Assembly (NCBI RefSeq): GCF_033958435.1
Contig: NC_134140.1
Location: forward strand, 59,737,001-59,801,000
Source: Carettochelys insculpta
Taxonomy: Eukaryota > Chordata > Testudines > Carettochelyidae
Direction of reading: 5' to 3'
DNA: 64,000 bases
The position numbers and the translations under genes were made by a program. The notes below the pieces were generated by a model, which was not told the origin of the DNA, ran no database searches, and saw nothing but the letters and a program-made list of their open reading frames with translations. Positions within the stretch are counted from its first letter, which is position 1. Every line of letters begins with the position of its first letter. Below are positions 11,900 to 23,215 of this stretch, in pieces.

Positions 11900-13354
11900 A
11901 ATGAACACTAGCTTGCCTCCAAAACTATAGTATTACTCTCACATTCTCCTTACTCATCCATTCATTTCTGTTCAATCAGAACTGCCAAAAAATCCCTGCT
12001 GAATTTAACAGGAAGTTTTGTATATAAAAATAAATGTCAGGAAATGGGGTATTCATAAGAGGGAAGGCTTATCACTTTATGGCACCATTGACTTACTTGA
12101 AGTCAGATTTTGACTGAGTAGTACTCTACCCAGAAATCAGTACCGTTCATTTAGTACTATTACACCATGAGCACAGTACTGCTCAATGTGAGTAATGATA
12201 TAAGAATCTGGCTTTTAAAAATAGAAATAAAAATTGGGAATAATCCTAGGCATATTAAAACTCTGCTGATTTCAATGTTCACTGCTGATCTTTGATCTTT
12301 CCTGGCCTTTTGGCCATCATCAAGTGAACTGTGAATTTATTCTCTGGTAAGTCATATGGGTGAAATACCCTGTGTTAGCAAGGCTGTGGACTCAGTGGGC
12401 CTGATTTTCCTACCAACTGGTGTAAGCTAGAAGTTACTTGATTGTAATCAATGGTATTAAATTGGTATGAGTACAAGGTATCAGATCCAGTGATCTAAGA
12501 GGCCTTTTTCATCCTTAATTTCAATCATATAGCCATTATAGAAAAGCCAATATATGGAAAGGAAACATTAAAATGTTCACCCATGTATTGCCACTTCTAA
12601 GACCAGGTGCTGAATTTATGGCTCATTTCACTTTCTAAGATTACAGAAACTTTTAAAAAAATATCAGTTGAACATATGTATGTAATTTTATGGCTATTTG
12701 ATAAGTTCTTGAGAACAAGAGCAGCAAACATATTAAAAAACTTCCAATACATATCAAAATGACACAGGCTATAAAATAAGAATACATCTATGTTAGATTA
12801 CTCTGTGTATTTAATTAAGTACACACTGTGAAGAGTTTTAAAAGCAGACAGACCAGAAACAGGAACATACAGAAGTCAGCCTTTTGTGACTAATCTAAAA
12901 TTTTATCATGGTGGTTAACAGCGTGTCTCCAGGTCACGGAAACAGTGACTGATTTTCAGACTTTTTTTTTTTGTTTGAATTCTTGTGTTCTCCAGTAAAG
13001 CTTGTTTTTTTTATATAAGTCACAATGATTTGATATATTTTTGTACTTTCTTTTGTACTCTGCATATGTCATACTATTTTTCTGAACATTCTTGTTTTTC
13101 TTTTGATAGAAAAATATTGCTACAACACTAATTACTGTCAGCAACATCTAAATTAAACACTTGAGCATGTGCACAATCTGTACACCAACAGAACATACCC
13201 ATAGCAATGCATAGGGTTCCACATACAGTATTTGACACACAGATGCTCAGATAGTATGGTGATGAGCATGATATAAAAACTAGACAGCCAATAAAGGTGC
13301 AAGTTAAACAACAGCGGACTTCACTTTTGACCTTAAAAGGGATAAAATTATAAT
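11900..13354. other. Mostly unique; one short palindromic repeat remnant
   Basis: AT-rich sequence. At about 12399-12490 the pair gggcctgattttcc and tatcagatccag, with a gtaatcaatggtatt core, resembles a short palindromic repeat common in sauropsid genomes. Nothing else was recognised. Confidence 0.35.
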
Positions 13355-13356
13355 TG

Positions 13357-13425
13357 TATCAGCCAGGTAGCCAAGTTAGTCTGTATCTTCAAAAACAAGT
13401 CCTGTGGCACCTTATAGACTAATTG
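13357..13425 (+). mobile_element. Truncated tRNA-type SINE
   Basis: It reads caggtagccaagttagtctg, then aaaaacaagtcctgtggcacc and ttatagacta, which is the conserved order of the turtle SINE seen complete at 62681. The 3' part is missing. Confidence 0.7.
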
Positions 13426-13508
13426 TGCGTGTACACATGGATAGCATGTTTACCTCTGTTATGAACTTGCACTGAGTAATATCATTTACTTCTCCTCACT
13501 GCTATGTA

Positions 13509-13840
13509 CAATAAACTCTTTCACATCTGGCATTCTGTCACCTGGAACTCTCAAATAACCAGCACTTTAATCAAAAGTAAATTTTAGTTATTGTTTTCCA
13601 TAAGTATGGTATAGTGAAAATAAATATAGATAAATATAGCAAATACAGTATAAGATTACAGTGTGCAATAGTACTGTTGCTAGTAAATAAAGTACTCCGC
13701 ATACATTTTTGTTTTTTCAAATCTAATCTTGTTTTTCTTTAGTGTTATGCATTGCTAGGTATACCTCTCTATTATCCAGAATATTTAACTATCTGGCAAC
13801 CTCCCAGTCCCAGGGCTGCCAGATAGGAAAGAGTTTACTG
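13509..13840. mobile_element. Tigger-like MITE, 332 bp, TA-flanked
   Basis: The left end caataaactctttcacatct and right end tgccagataggaaagagttt (then actg) are inverted copies over about 26 bp. Both sides carry TA (13507-13508 and 13841-13842). The interior is very AT-rich and non-coding. The terminal motif is close to that of the 5.8-kb and 22.9-kb elements (cagtaaac...). Confidence 0.75.
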
Positions 13841-13842
13841 TA

Positions 13843-14314
13843 TTTTGTATTTCTGTATCATCATTTCTAGTAATACAGGGAAAGCATTTCCATTTAACAC
13901 ATAGTTGGGCAAAGCTACCAAAATTCAGTCTCCTTTGCAGACAGTGCAGTCAAACCAAAAATGACAAGTTCAGGTCCTAACGAGTTTTGAGTTTTTAGGT
14001 TCATGTTCACCCACGAGTTTGGCGGGGAGGGCAGGGGAAGGGGAGAGTCAAGGATCAGATAAGATCACAGCTACACAGTGTGCTTAGCACACAAGTCCTC
14101 CTGAATACAGGAAAGTGGAAGGAGGGATGCAAACTCTTGGCTGTGCAGTGCTGGAGAGGCTATTATTCCACTAAACCCCAAAAGGGCAAGGGGGGGAGCT
14201 CTGGAGCCTGTTGGAGAAAATGAGTTATATTTCTGTGTGTACATTGGGGGTGGGGGAGAGAGGCATGTTTAATAATTAGTGACAACAATTTTCAATGCAC
14301 TGGTCATAAAGCTT
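13843..14314. other. No gene or recognised repeat
   Basis: Unique-looking spacer with purine-rich, G-rich tracts near 14022-14050 and 14245-14265. Confidence 0.4.
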
Positions 14315-15670
14315 TCATAGAATCCTACGGCTGGAAGGGACCGCAGGAGATCACCAAGTCCAGCCCCCTGCTTCAAGCAGGACCAACCCCAACTAAGTCA
14401 TTCCAGCCAGGACTTTGTCAAGCGAGGACTTAAAAACCTCTAGGGATGGAGATTCCATCATCTCTACAGGCAACGCATTCCAGTGCTTCACCACCCTCCT
14501 GATGAAGTGGTTCTTCCTACTATCCAACCTAGTTCTCTGCTTCTGTAACTTTAGACCATTGCTCCTTGTTATGCCATCTGTCACCACTGCAAACAGTTTT
14601 TCTCCATCCTCTTTAAAGCTCCCCTTCAGGAGATTGAAGGCTGCTATTAAATCCCTCCTTCAGTCTTCCGTAAACTAGATAAGCCCAAATCCTTCAGCCT
14701 CTCCTTGTAGGTCATGTGCTCCAGCCCCTTAATTATTTTCATTGCCCTCCACCGAACCTGCTTCAGCACATCCACATCCTTTCTATATTCGGGGGGGGGG
14801 GGGGCCAAAACTGGATGCAGTACTCCAGATGTGGCCTCACCAGTGACAAATAGAGGGGAACAACAACTTCTCTAGATCTGCTTGAAATGTTCCTCTTAAT
14901 GCACCCCAATATGCTGGTAGCCCTCACGGCTACAAAGGCACACTGTTTACTCCTATCCAGCCTTTCATCCACCATAAGCCCTAGATCCCTTTCTGCTGTA
15001 CTGTTGCTTAGCCAGTGGGTCCCCAGCCTATAACAGTAATTGGGATTCTTCCGTCGCAAGTGCAGGACTCTACACTTGTCCTTGTTGAACCGCATCAGAT
15101 TTCTTTTGGCCCACTCCTCCAACTTATCCAGGTCACTGGATCCTCTCTCTGCCCACCAACACATCCACCTCTCCCCCCTAGCTTGGTGTCATCCTCCAAC
15201 TTGCAATCCAGTCATTCATCCAGATCACCAATAAAGATGTCGAACACCACCAGCCACAGACCATGTCTTGGGGCACTCCACTTGAAACTGACCGCCATCC
15301 AGATATTGAGCCATTGACCACTACTCATTGGGCCTGACTGTCAAGCCAGCTTTCTATCCATTTTATAATCCATGCATCCAGTTCATACTTCCTTAACTTA
15401 TAGACAACGTTGTGAGAGTCTGTATCAAAAGCTTTGCTGAAGTCAAGGTATATCACATCCACTGACCTCCCCATGTCCACAGAGCCTGTTGCCTCGCCAT
15501 AGAAGCTAATCAGATTGGTGAGGCAGGACTTGCCCTTGGTGAATCCATGCTGACTATTTTTGATCACTTTCCCCTCTTCCAAGTGCTCCAAAATGGATTC
15601 CTTGAGGTCTCCCTCCATTATTTTCCCAAACATTTCCACAATAGTGGGTTTTAACAGCACCTTTTGACAG
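14315..15670 (-). mobile_element. CR1 LINE, 5'-truncated, minus strand
   Basis: On the minus strand it ends with the CR1 3' signature (ccttccagccgtaggattct then atga). Upstream, in pieces, lie the C-terminal part of the reverse transcriptase and its thumb. The frame at 15325-15732 contains HGFTKGKSCLTNL and DVIYLDFSKAFD, the palm motif with the catalytic aspartate. The frame at 14763-15164 contains [19 protein letters not shown] and [10 protein letters not shown]. The frame at 14393-14587 contains NGLKLQ and VVKHWNALP. The pieces lie in different frames, so the copy is dead. The endonuclease and N-terminal domains are missing. A run of 14 G at 14791-14804 sits inside the coding part and breaks the frame. 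Confidence 0.92.
15325..15670 (-). pseudogene. CR1 reverse transcriptase fragment (palm region)
   Basis: An open frame carries the fingers/palm part of a CR1-clade reverse transcriptase: FGKIMEGDLKE, HGFTKGKSCLTNLISF, and YLDFSKAFD, where the first catalytic aspartate of motif A is kept. The YADD-type motif is not in this frame: downstream the sequence shifts frame and part of the palm is deleted. It is a relic of a retrotransposon, not a host gene. The N-terminal bases of the open frame (15671-15732) run into flanking DNA. Confidence 0.85.
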
Positions 15671-16584
15671 ATCGATACTGAAGCAGAGATTGTGAGAGAC
15701 AGACAGAGAAGGTTTAAGGACAAAATTTTCAAATGTAACCATTTGGTGTCAATTCCCTAAGCTCACACTGAGACAAGGGTGCTCCTTTTCTGAGGTGCTA
15801 AACACCTGACGCTCCCAGTGAAGGTAGCCCACCTATTTAAACCCCAAACATAGTTCCAGGTGTTCAACCTCAGGCTACCACGTTTGGCAGTCCTGGCAGT
15901 GAGTGATTTGGCTATGAGCACATAAAATTCTAGCAATAATTATTTCTTGCCTAACCTTTGCATTCAGCCTACTAGATCATAAAATCAAACTACTGAGAGT
16001 TCTGGGCTGATGCAGCATTTCTGTGAAATTTGTGCACAACTTACTGAATTTATGTTCTTGTGAAGAGAACCTGAGTTTCACTGTGAAACTTCATTACAAC
16101 CCTAGATAGTTTCAGATAGTCTCTCTTTGGCATTAGTACACTGTTCTTGTATTTGAGTTGCACATATTGTAAGCGAATAAACACTGATAAAATTTCAGCA
16201 GCATACTTATCTATTTATGCCTGGTGAAAATCTATTTAAAATAAACTTTATAACATGGACTTAAGCAACTTGATATTGTTCCTTCAATCCATAACTCTTT
16301 TTGCTGTTGCGAGTTTAAAGACACATGATGTTACAGTAATAGAACAAGAAGAAAATAAAAACATCCCCCCCAACTCTTTTCTTTAAAACAGCAGTGATTT
16401 TAAACTGTAACTTGTAGCATAGAGTTAAAAAAAAAAATCTCAAAGTGAGTTTCTGTACCATTAGTCCATGTATTCAGTGAAATGCGACGAAGGTATTTTT
16501 ACAGCAGCTTTCCAGATGGTATTGGATGTCCAGCTAGAGCTAGACAGGGTTTTGTCTATTTTGGGTACTGGGATAATCATAGTA
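15671..16584. other. No gene or recognised repeat
   Basis: AT-rich spacer; nothing recognised. Confidence 0.4.
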
Positions 16585-16592
16585 CCCTAGAT

Positions 16593-17496
16593 CAATGTTT
16601 CTTAAACTTTTTGAGACCATGGAACACCAAACAATAATATTTTTTAAGTGTAACACCTATGAAAGTTTTCTAAAAAAAATTGTCGTCAGGCCAAAAACAA
16701 AACAAAAACCCCAAAGAGCAACATATTTCTGGGATGCCTGAACAAGCGTGTTGTGAACAAGATGCGAGAAGTCATTCTTCTGCTCTACTCTGCGCTGGTT
16801 AGGCCTCAGCTGGAGTATTGTGTCCAGTTCTGGGCACCACAGTCCAAGAAAGGTGTGGAGAAATTAGAGAGGGTCCAGAAAGAGCAACAAGAATGATTAG
16901 AGGTCTACAGAATGTGACCCGTGAAGAAAGGCTGAAAGAATTGGGCTTGTTTAGTTTGGAAAAGAGAAGATTGAGGGGCGACATGATAGCGGTTTTCAGG
17001 TATCTAAAAGGGTGTCATAAGGAGGAGGAAGAAAACTTGTTCTTTTTGGCCTCTGAGGACAGAACAAGAGGCAATGGACTTAAACTGCAGCAAGGGAGGT
17101 TTAGGTTGGACATTAGGAAAAAGTTCCTGTCAGGGTGGTCAAACAGCGGAATAAATTGCCAAGGGAGCTTGTGGAATCTCCATCACTGGAGATATTTAAA
17201 GAACAGGTTAGATAGATGTCTATCAGGGATGGCTTAGACAGTACTTGCTCCTGCCATTCGGGCAGGGGGCTGTACTCGATGGCCTCTTGAGGTCCCTTCC
17301 AATCCTAGTATTCTATGATACACAGCTAAAACAAAAAGTAATTAAATCAGGTATCATAGCAATGCAGAAATAATATTGCATCTGGTTTTATTAACAGAAA
17401 ATATTCACCATCAGTATATTTCTAATGCTCCACAGCACACCTGTGATTTGTTCATGGAACGCGAGTGTTCCACGGAACATAGTTTAATAAACACTG
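16593..17496. mobile_element. hAT element split by a CR1
   Basis: The left end caatgtttcttaaactttt and right end gtttaataaacactg are inverted in the hAT manner. The flanks are ccctagat (16585-16592) and tcctagat (17497-17504), an 8-bp duplication with one mismatch. Without the nested CR1 (about 16722-17321) the element is about 300 bp. The left half includes 'gagaccatggaacacc' and the right half 'tgttccacggaac', which are also roughly inverted. Confidence 0.72.
16722..17321 (+). mobile_element. CR1 LINE 3' fragment inside a hAT element
   Basis: A plus-strand CR1 truncated to its last 600 bp. The open frame at 16818-17237 contains the conserved tail of the reverse transcriptase [39 protein letters not shown] and [17 protein letters not shown] frameshift follows near 17140 (VVxxWN is lost). 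The 3' end carries the CR1 signature cttccaatcctagtattcta then tgat. It lies wholly within the hAT element at 16593-17496 and is therefore younger than that insertion. Confidence 0.92.
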
Positions 17497-17504
17497 TCCT
17501 AGAT

Positions 17505-18156
17505 GCTAGATATCCATGAAAATTCAGGATCGGATGAAATACTTTATGACCATCACAGCCAAATGTTAAGATAAGTGCAATAACTAAAACTTGATTTTCC
17601 AAGATGCCATGTGTGCACAGCTATCCTTCACTTCACTTGGAGATGTGGGAGTTTGGTATCAGGGCACGTCAGGCATATATCCCAGTATTAGACACTTAAC
17701 CTTAAAGAGCAGTGCTGGAAAATTTTAAGACTGTGGCTATAAAGGTGAATAATTAAATTTTTCTAGGGAACTCATCCTATTAAGTGCACCCCACCCTCAA
17801 CAAGATGAAAAAAGTTCCTTTTGGGGACAAGAGGCCTCAAATTCTGATGACTTCTAACAGGAAATTTCCAAAGATTTCAAAGGGTGCTTTGCCTGAGGAC
17901 TGATGAATAACTGGAGGAAGTGGAGACTGGTGGCCCCATGACACCAAATCTAACGCTCAATATGAATCAAGAGTTGATGTTATACTTAACTAGGAAACAT
18001 AAGTTTATTTCAGGTGTTCCCTCCAAAATGAAATCTAGATTTACAAAGGATTTGTTTGGACAGGAGAGTGTTAGAGGAGGAGAAAGCTGAGGGGAAGAAA
18101 AACTACTGGAGAAGGGGATATGTGGGAAATGAAATTGGTGAACGAAAATACAATTC
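17505..18156. other. No gene or recognised repeat
   Basis: AT-rich spacer; nothing recognised. Confidence 0.4.
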
Positions 18157-18450
18157 CAGGTTGAACTTCTTGTGCCTGGCGTGTCTGACTGGCGCCGGAT
18201 GAGAGAATTTACCAGATGACAGGAAGTCAATATTTTCTAGCATGTTATCAACACTTTCACTGCCTATAGGGCTCTTAGAAGACATTGTGGGGAAAATTAT
18301 AGCTAAACACCACACAGCACTGGGACTGGTGGCTGTAAACAAATATTACGGGATGTTGGGAAACTTGGCCACACCCATAAGTAGTCATCCAGCTAACTAA
18401 AACCATTACCATGTTGCCAGATGAGAGAGTGCTGCACTAAAAAGGTTACG
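18157..18450. mobile_element. Tigger-like MITE (CAGGTTGAAC family), copy 1
   Basis: It starts with caggttgaacttcttgtgcc and keeps the family landmarks in order: gagagaatttaccagatgac, gaagtcaatattttctagca, gggctcttagaagacatt, ggactggtggctgtaaacaa, gaaacttggccacacccat. The right end (aaaaggttacg) is degraded and abuts a SINE. Better-preserved copies of the same family lie at 37466 and 41158. Confidence 0.75.
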
Positions 18451-18642
18451 GTGATACACATCTTACAGAACTGGAAGGGACCTTGGAAGGGCATCGAGTC
18501 CAGTCCCCTGCCCTCTTGGCAGGACCAAGCATCTCCCCCCGCCCCCAAAATCTATTTGCTCCAGATCCCTAAATGGCATTCTCAAGGATTGAACTCACAA
18601 CCCTGGGTTTAGCAGGCCAATGCTCTCAGTTCAGTTTGTGAG
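18449..18642 (-). mobile_element. tRNA-derived SINE with CR1-like tail
   Basis: Read on the minus strand: a tRNA-like head (ggcctgctaaacccagggtt, with gttcaatcc standing for the B box), a linker, then a CR1-like 3' part (gactcgatgccc...aggtcccttccagttct in consensus; here ccttggaagg and ttccagttctgtaag). The A-box end is eroded (ctgaactgagagc). Such SINEs borrow the reverse transcriptase of CR1 by sharing its 3' end. It directly abuts the Tigger-like MITE. Confidence 0.8.
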
Positions 18643-18979
18643 TATCTTATTCAAAATTGAGAAACCAACTTGCAATTAAAAAGGCAACAAACTTGTTCTC
18701 CTCTTTCACTCTATTAATTGAGTGAGAGGATAAGCTCTACTTGTTGTCACATCTTGAAGAAAATTCATTAACTTCAGATAACAGCAACTTTATTCCACAT
18801 ATGGAGAGAAAAGATTAGAGGGAACATTGAATTGTACACAGGTTACCAAATTGAAAAATTTTTTCATTTTACGCTAGTGTGTTTCTTGAAGATATAAAAT
18901 GAAAATTGTACAGATAAAAATGGCATTATGCTTAATGGATGGGTAAACTGTATTGATGGGCTACATGTTACTCTGATTG

Positions 18980-19291
18980 TAAGACTGTCTATACTACATT
19001 CCCCTTTTGAAAGGGGAATGCAAATGAGCAAGATGGAAAATGCAAATGAGGCATGTATTTACATATCTGATGCAGCATTTGCATATTCACGCCAATCTTG
19101 CTTCCTATTTTGTTTCAGGAAGAAGGATTCTTTTAAAAATGGGCTTTGGTTTTGAAGGAACCCCATCTACATGGCTCTTTTTGTTTCAAAAGCAGTCTTT
19201 CAGAAGCACGACTGCATGAGAATATGCAAATGAGGTGTGAAATATGTAAATGTGCCTCATTTGCATTCAAATGTAGTGTAGATGCAGCATA
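18980..19291. mobile_element. Foldback MITE, about 310 bp
   Basis: The ends aagactgtctatactacatt and aatgtagtgtagatgcagca are inverted copies. A second palindrome (attccccttttgaaaggggaat) lies just inside the left end. Repeated atgcaaat and catttgcat blocks link it to the 9127 and 11342 elements. It is non-coding. Confidence 0.65.
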
Positions 19292-21638
19292 ACAGAATTG
19301 CTATCCCACCTGTATATCATATTGTAGGGCTACAGTATGTACTAAACTTCATAAAGTTTTGGGATTTTCTCAGATGAAAGGAGCTGTGGCCCAGATGCAG
19401 ATATGCCAGTTGGTCTTGACAAAAAGTGCTGATGCTGAAATCTACAGCTAAGTTAGGCAGCCAAAAAATTCCTTGGGGCTAAGATGCAAGGCTACAATGC
19501 TGTTCCCACAGCTTCAGTAATTCTTTCCAGGACTCTTCCCTGATACACTCACATTACTAGTTTATTGCACCTTTACTAACTATTGTCTTTACCCACTAAC
19601 TTACAAAGGGTAGTGCAGAAGTACTGGATTTCAAGCTGACATTGCAGCTAACTCTTCTCTGTAGCTTTAATTTCCCCCTTATAGCTATGCAGCTCTCACT
19701 GCTAAAAAACAATGATCGTAGGAAAGACCTTTTAAAAGGACTTCAGTTTCACCCTAGACCAAATTATTATTTATATACATGAGCTGAAGGAGCAAGGTCC
19801 TAACAACATCCAAGAATGCAAATTCCCAATTCATGATTGGGGGACCAGAATGTAGTACCTATATGCTTGGAAGGATTAGATATTTAGCTGTAAATGTTGA
19901 TAAACTCTGATTTCACTCTACACGCACAAATCGACAACTACTTCCTTTGATAGTAATCAAAATTTACAGAGAAGCAAAACGAAAAAAAATGTTGCTTAAG
20001 AACTTACTTTGTTTTAAAGATACTCTCTTTGTCAACATATGTCAAAATACACAAATTGTGCATTTAAACCGTAACAAAGCTTTAACTTTTTGAATCTTAA
20101 TGTCTACTGCCATTAGATAATTGTCTGACATTCCCAAACTGCCTGAACTCCCCCATAATTTCCCACAAGTAGGAAAAGTTAGAGAAATGTTTAAACACAT
20201 AAATATCTGTCAAAATTATAAAAATAATGTAATTCTGCCAAACTTTACTATAATAAAAAGATTGATTTTCCACTCAAATTCTGTATACAATTTTTTCAGG
20301 CAAAATGAGCATCAAAACAGCTTCATACATCACTTTTATACGACAAAGTGAAGCAATACAATTTATGGTATTTGGAATGTTTTCTCATGTGGTCAGAAGT
20401 TCATTTTTCTGAAACTAGGTCACAGGAAAATTGCAGGAAAGCGAGGTTGGGGAAGGAATGAAAAAGTAAGTGGGTATGCAAATTAGTTTAGATAATAGAG
20501 CTTTCCAAGGGATGTGTTGTGATGAACGCAGATCTTCCACAGAGATCTTTCCTTTTCCAGGATAGATAAAATCAATATGTTCAAATTGTCTATTAAAGTC
20601 TTTATTGCTTCAAATTTTAGAGGCCGAACTTTTCCCTAAAGGCCAATTTATTTTCAACTGATCTTGCTAAGAGAGAAAATGGAAAAAGAAAAAACGAAAT
20701 GAAAACGTTGAGAGATCACCAAAAATTTCCCCTTAGTCCATGGTGAAAATAAGCTGGTGCACCCCAATAGCCTGGCCCAGCTGAGATCAGGGTTCTGGCC
20801 ACTGCTGGCTCCTATATATATGGGTATGGTTCCCATATGCTTGCTGAGCGTGAGCAGCTCACTCCCTCCTTCTGCCTCCATCCCTCCCTCCTTTTTCACT
20901 CTCCTCCCCACCAGAAGCCGAACCACCTCCTCGTGGCTCCAACTCCCAGATGGTGAAGTCCCAAAAAGCACCACAGCCACTGGGAGGCAAAGCCAAAGAG
21001 TCCCAAGGCTCCAGCCCCTGGGGCTAGGACAGCCTAAGCAGCTTGGCCCTCACCTCCCTCTAGACCCAGTGCTCGGGCAGCCCAGCTAGTGCAACTGCTG
21101 CACTCTCATCCCCACCACACCCCAATCCCCTGACCTGACTTGTGAGCCCCTACCCCCTTCTCTGAGCCCCCTCATCTCCCCTCCCAACCTGACTCCTGCC
21201 CCACCCTGTCAGAAAACCTCATGCCATGAGGAACCTCCTCACCCCCACACCCAGCATGCTATCCCACCCAGCCCCTTCACTGAGGAACCCCCTCCAGGGA
21301 GGAGCAGTGATAGGACAGTATCTATAAGAAATTTAGATTACTATCATCCTTGCCCTTAGTGTCCCTTACCATGGGTGGGATTTACCCTGCGTACTAGCTG
21401 CTTCATGACCAACAGGAAGAACTGCCTTGAGGAACATACCTTTCAGGAAGAGCTATCAAGAAGAGTCACAAATTGCTTCACCTTCAGTGTCTCAGTCAAA
21501 TTGGTAACTGCACTTCCCTCACTTACCATGTTCAAGTATGTCAGAAGGAGGTGTGCTTCAAAAGATGTTAGTTCCACTGACAGTTATACTGGTGTTCTCT
21601 TGATGTATGAGTCAAGGTCATATGAGGGAAATAGAGCA
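19292..21638. other. No gene; C-rich tract near 20860-21300
   Basis: AT-rich until 20750, then a C-rich block (20750-21300) rich in CCCC and CTCC with two chance open frames on opposite strands (20654-20980 and 20757-21089). Neither has a domain. Confidence 0.4.
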
Positions 21639-21745
21639 AATCTGGAATAAAGCACTTTTATTCCAGAATAAAAAAAAGTGTCCACATGGAGTAAATTAGA
21701 AATATTTAATCCATTTCAAATTGGCATGCTAATTCATTCCAGATT
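21639..21745. mobile_element. Small foldback MITE, about 107 bp
   Basis: The ends aatctggaataaagca and tgctaattcattccagatt are imperfect inverted copies. An inner pair of ttattccagaataa motifs is also palindromic. It lies directly upstream of a CR1 end. Confidence 0.5.
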
Positions 21746-21751
21746 GTCACA

Positions 21752-22383
21752 TATAGACACATAGGACTGAAAGGGACCTCAGGAGGTTATCATCTAGTCC
21801 AGTTCTTTACACTCATGGCAACTAAGTATTTTTAGAGCCCATCCTTGGCAGGGATTTGTCTAACCTGATCTTAAAAAAAATCTCCGGTCATGGAGATGTC
21901 ACACCCTCTCTATTCCAGTGATTAACCATCCTGACTGGACTTTTTTCCTAATACCCAAACTAAACAGCCCTTTTGCAAATTAAGACCATTGTTTCTTGTT
22001 GTATCCTCACAGATTAATGAGAACAATTTTGTCTTCCAATTTGTTGAAACAACATTTTATGCACTTCAAAAACTGTTGTGTCCCCTCTCAATCTTCTCTT
22101 TTCCAGAGAAAACAAACCCAATTTTTTTTCCAATCTTCCCTCAAAGGTCATGTTTTCTAGACCTTTAAGCATTTTTATTGCTCTTCTCTGCACTCTTTCC
22201 AATTTGTCCACAGCCTTCCTGATATGTAGCACCCAGACTGGACACAATACTCTAGTTCAGCCCTAATTAGTATGGATTGGAAGAATTATTTCTCATGTCT
22301 TACAACACTCCTCCTGATACATCCCAGAATGATGTTCGGGTTTTTTCTTGCAACAGCATTATTTACGCTGTAGACTCACACAG
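21752..22383 (-). mobile_element. CR1 LINE, 3' part, minus strand
   Basis: On the minus strand the CR1 3' end (ggtccctttcagtcctatgt) is at 21752-21780. Upstream is the frame at 22014-22247 with [20 protein letters not shown] and [14 protein letters not shown], the end of the reverse transcriptase ORF. Frameshifts and stops have destroyed it. The element continues after an interruption at 22934-23215. Confidence 0.88.
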
Positions 22384-22602
22384 TATATATGGAGATACAC
22401 CTACCTCATAGAACTGGAAGGGACCTTCAGAGGTCATCGAGTCCAGTTCCCTGCCCTCTCAGCAGGACCTGTCATGATCCCTGCCAGATTTTTTTAATCT
22501 ATTTGCCTCAGATCCCTCAATGGCCTTCTCAAGGATTGAAACCACAACCCTGGGTTTAGCAGGCCAATGTTCAGACCACTGAGCTATCACTCCCTCACTA
22601 AA
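22384..22602 (-). mobile_element. tRNA-derived SINE with CR1-like tail
   Basis: Read on the minus strand: gagtgatagctcagtggtct is an A-box region of a tRNA-derived promoter, ggtttcaatcc is the B-box region, and a linker leads to gactcgatgacctctgaagg and tccagttctatgaggtaggt at the 3' end. The copy is nearly complete at about 219 bp. It lies inside the CR1 that continues on both sides. Like its relative at 18449 it should be transcribed by RNA polymerase III and mobilised by CR1. Confidence 0.82.
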
Positions 22603-22931
22603 CTCTTTCATACCCCTCACCCCTGGGATGGGGAGATTGGCAGATATTCCAACAAGCTCTGGACAAGGTGCTGAACAGGGGTCCACTCTGGGCAGCTCGC
22701 ACATGGATGCGCTGTGAGCCGTTCCGGGTGGGAAACCATGTGGGCAGCATCTCTGAATGGTTAGTGCATGGCTGCAGCGTACGCCTCTCTGGGTGGGACA
22801 CTGTGCCATGCAATGACCTGCTCTGGGCGGTGGGCACCGGGCAGGAGAGCGGAGGAGCCGCCGGCCACTCACACATGACAGTCAATTGAGAAGTCCCGTT
22901 ATTTAAATATCAGTTAAAACAGTGTTTACTG
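22603..22931. mobile_element. Probable Tigger-like element, right end clear
   Basis: The right end cagttaaaacagtgtttact (then g, followed by TA at 22932-22933) matches the inverted cagtaaac terminus of the Tigger-like copies at 5.8 and 13.5 kb. The left side (cactaaactctttcat) may be the other terminus. The GC-rich middle has chance open frames only (22598-22885 and 22459-22872 on the minus strand). Confidence 0.45.
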
Positions 22932-22933
22932 TA

Positions 22934-23215
22934 TTTCTGTATTTGGTTTATGCTCCATTACGAGCCCCAGATCCCTTTCTGCAGTACTGCTTCATAGGCA
23001 GTCACTTCCTAATTTGTACGCCTGGAACTGATTGTTCCTTCTTAATTTGCGTACTTTGTATTTGCCTTCATTGAATTTAATCCGATTTCAAATAACTTCT
23101 GAAACAAATTGTCTAGATCACATCAGACATTACTGGATCATTTCTGAAAGTTTCTCTAGATAATCTTGAATTATAATCCTATTCTCCAAAAGAGCAGGAG
23201 GGAACCCCTCCAGAA
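22934..23215 (-). mobile_element. CR1 LINE, continuation of the 21752 copy
   Basis: The minus-strand sequence matches the CR1 reverse transcriptase coding region just upstream of the part at 21752-22383. On the plus strand the landmark cagatccctttctgcagtac corresponds to the AERDLG segment, and cattgaatttaatccgattt to the KIQF/NxDK segment. Removing 22384-22933 rejoins the two parts in CR1 order. The coding sequence is broken. Confidence 0.8.

Noticed and set aside
20654..21089. Open frames in the C-rich tract
   Set aside because: Both strands are open, proline/serine-rich, with no domain; composition artefact.
22570..22602. Possible tRNA gene (A box and B box on the minus strand)
   Set aside because: The tRNA-like head is joined to a CR1-like tail and recurs at 18449; it is a SINE, with no proper acceptor stem.
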